From Favolaschia claudopus (lineage: Eukaryota; Basidiomycota; Agaricomycetes; Agaricales; Mycenaceae), in NCBI GenBank assembly GCA_037176885.1, contig JAWWNJ010000255.1, positions 62,001 to 126,000 on the forward strand: a stretch of DNA of 64,000 nt. Reading direction: 5' to 3'. The position numbers and the translations under genes are program-made. Shown one piece after another: positions 55,815-64,000 of this stretch. Numbering within the stretch: the stretch's first letter is position 1; each line of letters opens with the position of its first letter. The notes beneath the pieces were generated by a model, which ran no database searches, was not told where the DNA came from, and worked only from the letters and a program-made list of their open reading frames with translations.

Positions 55815-58165
55815 TCACTCAGACGTCCCTTTGGCCTGCACCTCCCGCAACGCAGGAAAGTTTTCCGGATCGAGGTTCGTGAAGGATTCGATGACCGCGG
55901 GTGTTGGGTCGTCCCTGAAAAACAAACCAGAGGGAGAATCGATACGTATTTCGACCGCATGCATAATGGTTGAAAGGAAAGGGCGTGGGTACTTACAGTC
56001 TATAATCGAACCGAATCACTTGCAGAGTATCGTGTTCGCTTGTATCCGTGATGAGTTCTTCGCCGGCGTCCTATACGCGCGTGAGTTGATAAGAAATAGG
56101 ATTCATCGATTAGTCGTCGCAGTGAATGACGAGTGCCTTAAAAAAGTACGAACACACCTCATAGGTCTCTGAATTCCAAGACATCTCAACAACGGACAAG
56201 CTTCCATCACATCTATATCGATCGGAGCTGAGAGGTGCATTAAATAATTTGCTTCCGTGTGCGTCTAAGAAACCGAACGCTCCAACGCGGTCGACCTTCC
56301 ATGAAATATACACTTCGCGCAGAGAAGGGAGCCTGCGATTGCACGAAGCAGATGCCAATAAGAACAACAACAACAGAGAGATCAGCCAAAGCAACGACCA
56401 GCGAAGATGAGACCGACGCACGAAAACGAAGTAACAGCCTCCAAAAACACCTCCGCGTCGCCGTGGATCTGCAACTCCACGAGGTGATCGAGCGTCGAAG
56501 GAAGCACTGGGAGAGCAGGATACGCCAGATTCGCACCAGTTTAGGTCGCGTAGGGATGAGAACACTGAGAGGATGCTGAGATCGAGTGGGATGCGTTCGG
56601 TGGAGAGGTGCGGTTTTTCGGTGTATGCGTTTAATCGCAACAGAGTTTCAGTTTCACTTGACGGGGCGTCCGCTAATTCGTAGAGTCGAGCGCGGGCTGA
56701 GGTTGGTGGGGAGGCGGGGGGCGCGGGCTGGGAGGGCGGAGGCGGATACTCGGGCAGCGGGCTGTAGCAAAATCAGACAATAAAAACCGGATGATGAGGG
56801 CATAGCATACCTATACGTTATGAATCTCTTGAGCCTCTCATGATCATCGTCAAATCTATCCACGTCTTCTCGGAAAGCTCGCAGCAGAGTGCGATACAGC
56901 CCGACCATATCCTTGAGCTCGTCGTCACGACCGCGAAAGTGATCGGGGTATGTAAAGTGCAGGGCTTTGAGGGTGGGCAAGGCAATTAAGAGCCGGAGGT
57001 TGGGAGGAAACGCATTCCCCCATTCCGCGAGCACCGTTTGAAGACTCGGAGACCTGGATAGACCTAAACCCAGAGCTTCCCCGCGCCGACGAGCAACCAA
57101 GCCCTCGTCGCCGCTCAAATCGTACAGGTAGGGAAACTCGAAGGTTGTCTACGTGAATATGACAGAATCAGATCAACGAAGCAAAAGTTTCATAGAACCA
57201 ACCACCCACCAGATTATTCCACTGCGGGATTAGTCTCTTGCACAGACTCACACTCGATAACTCGTTACAGAGTCTGTTAGTTACCGCGGTCTGATTACCG
57301 TTACCATCCCTTATTATATAAGCAGACCATTTTAGGAAACATCTCCGGCACACCTTTACGCGTTTGACGCGTTCTTTCCACTTGTTGGGCCGATTTGAGT
57401 GGTGATTTCACTGTGATTATCTTCAACATGAGACCTTGCAGTGGAGACCAAGCTCTTCGGGTTTGAATTTATGTCTTACCATTTTTGGTAGTGTTAGCTC
57501 AATCCGCACGCTGGATAGTTTTTGGTCTACAGGAGTAGCTGTGGGGTGTTTCTAGAAGCTACAAGATGCTTTGATTCTGAACTTACACATATTTTATGTC
57601 GAACGACGCGCTCTTGCAGTATCGGCGCGTCGTTAATGGGTTTCCAAAAAAGGAAGCTTATATAATAAGGGGCGGTAACGGGTGCTTTGAAAAGCTTCTT
57701 GCTTCGATTGTTGTCTCTGAGTTTATCGACTAGGATAACTCGTGTCGGATTGATGCACGAGAGGCCGCTGCATAGGCCCGTAGGTGTATCACTTCCCCAG
57801 ACATCAAGCGTCATGTAAAAATCCGTGATGTTGGGAGCACATCGTAAGATAGTGTGCATGGGGTCACCGAACCCGCCCTCGAGACGAAGCTTCTTGATGA
57901 AGAGCCCAAACTCTTCGTTGGATTCGAGAACGGCTTCGAGAGCGGCTGCTTGCGCTGTGGTGCGAAGGAGGACGACACTGTAGAGGAGGGGTGTGGCGAT
58001 GCGGAGCCAGGGTTTGCATACGAGGAGGTAGGTGGATGAGGAGAAGGCAGGAGCTAAGAGTGGTTTCGAACGACGGTCGTCGAAAATGTCGTCCGAGAGC
58101 TGGAGCAAGGGGGCGAGGATTTCCGATAGAATCTCGTCGGGAATGTGGATGCCTGCAAACATCAT
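55815..58165 (-). pseudogene. F-box/LRR gene broken by an insertion and a frameshift
   Basis: The N-terminal exon (58165 to about 57682) reads MMFAGIHIPDEILSEILAPL, then LLVCKPWLRIATPLLYSVV and SNEEFGLFIKKLRLEGGF, an F-box protein of the large Agaricomycete class. Later exons: about 57250-57210 (CKRLIPQWNNL), 57148-56811, 56761-56422, 56332-56158, 56070-55997 and 55914-55815 (ending REVQAKGTSE). Between exon 1 and IPQWNN lies about 400 bp of unrelated DNA with inverted ends. In the fourth of these segments the frame changes near 56540: SSLRDLNW is followed, one base out of frame, by ANLAYPALPVLPSTLDHLVE. The other introns are in phase. Two independent lesions make it a likely pseudogene; one reading error plus an unusual long intron is the alternative. 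Confidence 0.65.
57298..57681. mobile_element. TIR element inside the F-box gene
   Basis: CCGTTACC-AT-CCCTTATTATATAAGC at 57298-57323 faces its reverse complement at 57656-57681 (24 of 26 positions pair). The element is about 384 bp, has no coding capacity, and sits between an F-box N-terminal exon and the rest of that gene. A target duplication was not identified. A smaller hairpin (ACAGACTC/GAGTCTGT) lies just outside its left end at 57242-57278, so the true border may be further left. Confidence 0.7.
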
Positions 58166-58304
58166 GGTGGTAAGAGGAAACTGTCACCGCACTCGGCAAT
58201 CAGGAAACCGGACATCTCCGGAATCGTAACCCTAACCTACTGACTTACTCTGAGTCTTGGTTCAAACAAGGCGGATGTCGAGCACGACAACGAAAGCGGA
58301 AAGC

Positions 58305-59173
58305 TCATATGAATTGATATTTCATTGTTGAAGAATAGAAGATGGAATCGTCGTATAAGAAATTATTCCGTTGAATCATTCGACCCACAACCCGTTTTTC
58401 TTGTGCTGGCCAGCTCTCAAGCGATTCCTTTCCGTACTTGTCGTACACCTCCTTCGCACCCTCGGGGAGACGCACATGCTCGGGTTTACTGTCGTTGAGG
58501 ATGCATACCTGCATATAATTTAGCACCTAGTTACGGGTGAGGGAAACACATACAAGTGTCTCCGGCGTTTTGAGAGGCGAGTCAATGGCAGAGGCAAATG
58601 GATGGACGAGTTCCGGCCTGAGGATGGTGAAGAACTATAGAGTGAGTAGCTCAGCAGAAACACCCTCACCAGGACTTGTCATACAACCAAAGCATAGCGG
58701 AACATTTAGAGCAAAAGTTTCTTTCTGAAGAGGCAATGCTTTCCTCCGGCGTATCCCGGTTCAGTACGGCTTTGTAAACACTATTGAATGAACATCAAGT
58801 GAGAAAGCGGTTCAAAAGGTAGAACAAGTAAAACAAAACTAACGATATGGACTCCTTCCCCTTCTCGATCTTCAAGGTCTCGTAGAAACCGCCCAAATTG
58901 ATCGAGCCGCCGACACCCCCGACTTTGCGGCAGATCGAACAAAGACAGAGCTTGGAAACAGTATTAGCACGAGAAAACTAACAATACGGAGAAGATTTTG
59001 AGTGTCTGGGTCGATATCTGATCCATCGCGTATTGAATGGGACGGCGATTTGGAACGCTGAAAACGAGCGAATTCTTGCCATTCAAGCTCACCTGGTAGG
59101 GGACAGCGCTACTGGATTGCAGGGAGAAGCGAATTGTGCCGCAATGGCAGCTTCCTTTCAGTTCAACGGGCAT
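58305..59173 (-). CDS. GFA/CENP-V domain zinc protein
   Basis: Exons 59173-59093, 58950-58844, 58780-58670, 58617-58554, 58508-58305; 188 residues, in phase throughout. The start ATG precedes PVELKGSCHCGTIRF, the classic opening of the GFA fold (glutathione-dependent formaldehyde-activating enzyme/centromere protein V). Zinc-binding cysteines are seen in SCHCG (9 and 11), LCLCSICRK and NFCSKCS. The family includes S-hydroxymethylglutathione synthase-like and other small-molecule enzymes; the specific reaction in fungi is mostly unknown. The C-terminus (RMIQRNNFLYDDSIFYSSTM) runs on past the usual end of the family, perhaps after loss of an earlier stop. The first intron is longer (142 nt) than its neighbours. 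Confidence 0.85.
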
Positions 59174-59960
59174 CGAGATGGCGGGAGAGAGCAAGTCAGA
59201 AACATCAAGTAGCCGACGTCATCTGAATAAGCCCGCTACATACGGTAATTCACACAGACTTGTTACATTCACAGCTGGGTCGGTCAAGGAAAGGTTCGGT
59301 TCAGAATCAAATTCCTCACCTGTTAATCCAGATCAAAATCCCATTTCTTGTGGTGGTTCTGTGTGGGGAGACGCGTGAACGAACGAATGTGGATTGCGAA
59401 GGAAGCTATCCACGTGATCGCGTTACGATCAATTATGTTTGATTTGATGATCGCAAGAATGATCGCACTGTTTGCTACATAGCCTCTCGGTCCACGACAT
59501 GCACACTGCAACGGGCGGTACGAGCATACAAATTATCTGACACACGCCGCAACGGCGTACAGTCTATCCATAGGTGAGCAGGGTTCTGATGTTCAACTTC
59601 CGTTGTTTACCGATCAAAAGACGAAGAAGAAATCAGAGAAAATCAAGTCATTGAAGGAAGTGGGGTGTACCGTATAATTACGTTCAATTCGGATGTCCCG
59701 CGTCACGCACCCCCGTGTCGATCCGAACTTTGCGTTTTGGTCCCGCCGTTACGACGGTCGTTGTCGAACGTCTTGAGCGTCACGCTGAGAGAAAAGGCGT
59801 CCAAATCTTGCAAAAAAGAGAAGATTTTGCGGTTTTGAAATTTTTTTCTTCGAAATTTTGCCGTTGGTCACGCAAAATTTCCCGTTTGTCGAGTTGTCGA
59901 CTGTTGTCGAATCGGTTCCACGGGGTCACGCGTCACACCCCCTGTCGAATTGAACGTAAT
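59174..59960. other. Intergenic stretch
   Basis: No gene is supported. A GTCGAACG/GTTGTCGA-rich section occurs around 59755-59915. Confidence 0.45.
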
Positions 59961-60735
59961 TGTACGGTAAATTCGGAAAATTCTATTTGGCACCCCGGGG
60001 TCACGCCGGAGTACCTCGACAGTACCCCGGGTAGTACTATTTGGCACCGTGTTGAACCCGCCCTAATTTGGTGACCCAACGTACAGATCCCATCAATTCT
60101 GCCATCAAGCCGTTCACCAGCCTCGAGTCTAGTGTTGGTTTAACTTGAAGTTTGCATGGGCACACTGAAGCAGAGAATTAATGTAAATGCATATGTATAG
60201 CAGCAACCCTTGGCAGATACAATACTCATTTTTCTTTCCGAACCAAGTCACCTTCTACTCGAGGATTTCAAGTCGTTTCACCTCGGCTCTGACCATTCTA
60301 ATGGTGTTGGCGTATAATCTGCGACTTCAATTAATTTAGAACTATATGGACAGCATAATTTTGAGAATTAGGTGACTAGAACCACTGAGTACTGAGCGCT
60401 GGCCTATGAGGACAAGACGAGATTTCCTGGTTGTGATGGCCATAAAACGGCATGTCCCGGCAAATCTGCAGAGTCCCAGGAGCGCCAGTCATATGGCTGT
60501 AATACACAGTACTAATTACGCTCGTTAATTTGAGCTTGTTCAATTTCCATCCATATTTTATATGAGAGCTTTATATGCTCCTTTTCAATGACGGACTCGT
60601 CGGCATCAAGTCGGCATAGCACTTGCCGCGATGGCACGTGGCCGGGATCGGAGGTGCCAAATAGAAAAATGTTATTTAGCACCCGGGGTATTCCGGCACC
60701 CGGGGGTGCCAAATAGAATTTTCCGTAAATTCAGT
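59961..60735. repeat. Inverted repeat pair with TTTGGCACC ends
   Basis: The left arm (about 59961-60054) contains GGAAAATTCTATTTGGCACC, CCCGGGGT, GTACCCCGGGT and a second CTATTTGGCACC. The right arm (about 60645-60735) is its reverse complement, with the same two TTTGGCACC cores and CCGGGG blocks in order. About 590 bp lie between them without a coding frame. This looks like a non-autonomous element or a decayed transposon with long subterminal repeats. Confidence 0.65.
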
Positions 60736-60772
60736 GTCACTGTCTACTGTAAAAAATTGCGCGGCATTATAT

Positions 60773-60788
60773 ACCCCTAACCCTAACC
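60773..60788. repeat. Interstitial telomere-like repeat
   Basis: CCCCTAACCCTAACC contains two CCCTAA units, the fungal telomere repeat read on the C-rich strand. It lies just outside the inverted repeat pair. A shorter TAACCCTAACC occurs near 58227. Confidence 0.5.
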
Positions 60789-61576
60789 TTATAATACACC
60801 TCCTCTCGATGATTTCTTCTCCCTTTCTCGCAGGACGCGAGGTGTTCAATATGTGACCATCACACCACACGTGATCGTTACCGTGACAAAACATTTCTTC
60901 CCGCTACCACCATGATCTCTCACCGTCCCTCGCCTCTATCTTCTTTCTACGGCATCTCATCAAGCTGGGCTCTGATCTAAATGCTCAAACCAGCAAATCT
61001 TAGTGATTTGCGGAGCTTTCATGGCACCCGCTCATCATCACTGCCGTACTCTACTTTGGCCGTACTTGTTAAGAGTGACTCGGAGTCGAGGTTCATTTCT
61101 TTTCATCTAATTGGTATGCTTGGAAGTTTCTGAAGCTCTGCAGATTTGACTTCAGCCCCTCCGGCCAAAACCTTGGTCATCTACGAGACTCAGTACCACA
61201 TTCAAATTTCAGCCACGCCTTAGACTTCAAAATCTGGCTTCAAGCGCACTGTGCTAAGTTCAGCGTCGTTCGACTTACCACTGGGCAACACCCGATGTTG
61301 ATCATACATCTGCCATCCTTCAGTTGAACATCCTCTTGACATCCTCCCGATCTTTCTTGGCAGCCCTGGGGCAAAATTATCACATAATCCGACCTGAAGG
61401 GAAATTCGGTGAGTCTCAACGAGTTCTAGTCGGGGTTTTTTTGTGAGCAGAGGGTGCGTCGGCAATCTGTGTCTCTCGAGTGACTGGGCCCTTACTAAGG
61501 CTGGATGAGGAATACTCCGTCAATGTCGCGCCTCGCTCACACAGTGGTTATTGATAGTTCCCGCCGGCAACAGCAC
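60789..61576. other. Intergenic stretch
   Basis: No gene, RNA or repeat that I can support. Confidence 0.45.
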
Positions 61577-61584
61577 TATAAAAT
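61577..61584 (+). promoter_or_regulatory. TATA box upstream of the truncated membrane-protein copy
   Basis: TATAAAAT, 58-65 bp upstream of the ATG at 61642. Confidence 0.45.
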
Positions 61585-61641
61585 TGTTGCTGGATGGGAT
61601 GAGGCTAGGCGCCTCTCACCCCTCCCTTGCTCTCTTCCACC

Positions 61642-63706
61642 ATGACCACTGCGTATACACGTCTGGATGACCCTGCCGACGCCGAGCACTACAGTCCATT
61701 TCTAAACCGCACTTCTAACAAGGACGCCGAAATTGAGGACAGCAAAGCTGAAGAGGACGAGAAACCAGTAGCCTTTGGATCCTTTGGCCATCGGAGAACT
61801 CCATCGCTCAGGTATGATGTTGCTTCCCATGATCCAAAGCATTTTGATGAATTCGAATGGCGTAAAGAAAAATCTTCTCTTTGAGATTTCTTCGCAGATT
61901 GGTCGGCTGGCCTGGCGTTGCGATCTTGGGCCAACTCATACTTCAAACGCTGGCCTGGGGATTCTTCGCATTGTTGCAAGTCAAAGGAGTCATAGCTGCT
62001 CCATACACTCTGGTTACATGGGCATACACCAATCCCCATACACTACAATGGATCACGACTCAAGTCTCTATAATACTTTCGTTCTTCTCGACGCTGTGAG
62101 TCCAAAATCATTTGTCTTTCTCAAACTCAAAGCAGTCCAGTATATTCTCTTGGGCTATCCGTCAATCAATCACTCTACATTTGCGCGGGGACGGAATGTC
62201 TCTCCTGGCGTTCATCTCTTATATTCGAATTTCGTCTCGGGCCCTCATCTTCAACCGTCGCAATCTTAACCTTAGTGCGATGGCTGTTCTCATAATCATT
62301 TTGACGGGTGTCCAGACCGCAGGGTACATTGATCTTTTTTTTTACTGTGTTGGCATCTCGATTCGGGTGTTTTGGATGAACCTTTTTTCAGCTGGAACGC
62401 TCTGATCACACCCCAGCCTATCGTCAAGGACACTCCTTTACTAGGACAAGAAATCGATGTCACAAGTTCTTTTCTAACGCGAAAAGACCCTACCGTGGAT
62501 AGTTGTGTTGAGTATGGAAGTGAGTGAGCCGAACTTCAAGATCTTTGCTAAACCTGAGTCCATGCATCAGTGAACAGTTTTATGGTTGGGCAAACGGAAA
62601 GCGGGTATACCGCTCTCAAGGGGAAATTAGGTTATCCCGCAACATTTATGGTGATGGACCAGGTGTTCAACGTGACTACAGGTTGGGTTTTACTTCTTGC
62701 TAGTTCTTGCCGCACCTTAACCTCAGATCAAATGCAAGGTGGCATACTGCCGCTTACTCTTCAGCCTATCAGTACGCGCACATACTTCCTGGGCGCTACG
62801 ACTATGCCCATCAGTATCAAACCGAAGTGGGACTTACCTAGGGGCTTGGCGGCGACCTATTCGCTAGTGCAACAGGGTAAGGGGCACATGTGAAGAGTAC
62901 ATTGAAACTGATCTATCATATTAGGCTTCACCGCCGACGTTTCTTGTCGGCCCTGGCAAGGGGACACAGACCAATCGGCGCCTCCATTGAACCTTGATAC
63001 GGGGATTATGACGCAGTCGAGTCTCGACGATCAAAAATCCAGGGACTCAGCAAATAATATCACTTTTGCGTTCTTGTCCTCGGATTGTCCGAACATGGAC
63101 GTGGAACGTAAAGTGCTCAATAATTTTCATCTCAGACTTCGCTGAATGATGACCATTAGTTCCGCTAAATTACAGCCAGATATACACCACCACCGGCGTT
63201 CCAAATTATATCTCCATGATTGCTTGTCCAGCGGGAGATAGCATAGGTGTGCTTCCCCCGATTTCAGGTATCCTCATGTCTCAAGACAAAAACAGAGCTG
63301 ATCTTTAACGCTGGATCGAATGGCACATACAATTTCTTGGCCACCACCATTTGTACCGTAAAACCCCGAATAACTCGAGTCCGAGTCTCCTATTCGGATA
63401 CGATAAATATCACATCGGCAGTCTACGCTGATACGAACCTGGATATTACGGGTCCTGCAACGATGGCTGCAACGCAGACACTTTTTTCAATGGCCTTCTT
63501 CTCGCAAGGTGTTGTGTCTAATACGATGGGGGAGCAGCTCATGTTCAGTATCGGAGACGTCGATGGAATATATTTCACGGAGAAGACTATTCTGCAGTCT
63601 TTGGTCAATCTGATTGGTATTTTAAGCATCTGTTTTCCGTGTCTAATGCGAGTATATGTCAGATTCGTATGATCGTAGGATTGAGATTCATGTGCCAAGT
63701 TCGTAG
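61642..63706 (+). pseudogene. 3'-truncated copy of the unknown multi-pass membrane protein
   Basis: Exons by comparison with 32901-35446: 61642-61811, 61898-62095, 62141-62323, 62392-62519, 62571-62681, 62739-62876, 62925-63107, 63160-63246, 63296-63616, with a possible short last exon 63663-63706. The N-terminus (TAYTRLDDPADAEHYSPFL), three membrane segments and the large domain are intact and in phase. Homology stops near NLIGIL, where the other copy has a GTAAGT donor and two more exons including the last membrane segment. Here the donor is lost and the sequence diverges. The predicted product would lack about 150 C-terminal residues. It may be a pseudogene or a shortened paralogue; the otherwise open frame suggests recent truncation. 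Confidence 0.7.
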
Positions 63707-64000
63707 GATTTGATGGGAAGATTGTAAACTTCGTAGGATGGACTAATTTAGAATACCAAGCTTATGGAATTGAACTCGTCGGCAAGAATTCGGCACTGTC
63801 GGTACCCTTCGCCGTAGTTTGCGCGAAGGGGACCGACCATTCCCGTCCCCTCCCCTCCCTCGCTGCGCTCGGGGGGTCCCCCGAACCGGGGCCGCTCAGG
63901 TCGGCACACTAAAGCCACGTTCGCGCGGATCACTCTGTCTTCACCCTAACTCTAACCCGTCGGGGCGGGGTTCTTTTGCTGAATTGCCGGAGTTAGGGCG
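63707..64000. other. GC-rich right end with telomere-like motifs
   Basis: 63795-63905 is very GC-rich and holds inverted blocks (CCCTTCGC...GCGAAGGG). Near the end, CACCCTAACTCTAACCC and GGAGTTAGGGCG look like degenerate telomeric repeats in opposite orientations. No gene is seen. Confidence 0.4.

Noticed and set aside
63247..63267. 21-nt intron in the truncated membrane-protein copy, implying a frameshift
   Set aside because: Using the AG at 63294-63295 gives a normal 49-nt intron and keeps the frame, so no frameshift is needed.
1..64000. tRNA, rRNA or CRISPR features
   Set aside because: No cloverleaf with conserved T-loop sequence, no rRNA core and no regularly spaced repeats were seen by eye; a covariance-model scan would be needed to exclude small RNAs.

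Overview
The window is eukaryotic and fungal, almost certainly from a mushroom-forming basidiomycete (Agaricomycetes). The genes are split by many short GT-AG introns (about 45-90 nt). The families are ones expanded in that class: KDZ transposase, F-box/LRR proteins, MYND-finger protein, BAHD-type acyltransferases, SC15-like secreted proteins, a DUF2235 hydrolase and single-pass membrane proteins with tandem VDDRDP modules. There are no operons, ribosome-binding sites or CRISPR arrays, and I found no convincing tRNA or rRNA. Exon models were built by hand from reading-frame continuity, splice signals and comparison of paralogues inside the window; coding lengths were checked for divisibility by three.

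Layout. 1-2.2 kb: a left-truncated, frameshifted KDZ transposase. 2.7-3.8 kb: a WD40 protein. 3.8-7.5 kb: gene-poor, with a 256-bp palindromic element and two copies of a dispersed repeat (family R1). 7.7-13.7 kb: two divergently oriented members of a membrane-protein family, one intact (-) and one decayed (+). 14.4-15.3 kb: a secreted cysteine-rich protein. 16.7-31.9 kb: the gene-dense core, with an APH-fold phosphotransferase, BAHD acyltransferase 1, an F-box protein, a geranylgeranyl-diphosphate synthase (GGPPS), an F-box 5' fragment, a second F-box protein, a MYND protein, an NAD(P)-dependent thioester-reductase-like protein and BAHD acyltransferase 2. 32.9-35.4 kb: a 641-residue multi-pass membrane protein of unknown family, whose 3'-truncated paralogue lies at 61.6-63.7 kb. 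39.0-45.8 kb: two SC15-like genes as a large inverted duplication around a DUF2235 hydrolase with an apparent 9-nt microexon. 46.1-48.0 kb: the third member of the membrane-protein family. 49.6-50.4 kb: a small RCR-like membrane protein. 50.4-55.8 kb: no gene I can support. 55.8-58.2 kb: an F-box/LRR gene broken by a frameshift and an inserted TIR element. 58.3-59.2 kb: a GFA/CENP-V domain protein. 59.2-64 kb: repeat-rich, ending in a GC-rich stretch with telomere-like CCCTAA motifs.

The functional grouping of most interest is GGPPS with two paralogous acyltransferases, a reductase and a phosphotransferase within 15 kb. This would fit a diterpenoid-type metabolite locus, but no terpene cyclase or P450 is present, so a pathway is only an inference. 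The GGPPS also has a Trp in the chain-length pocket position. The rest of the window shows recent duplication and decay: three paralogue families each have one damaged or altered copy.
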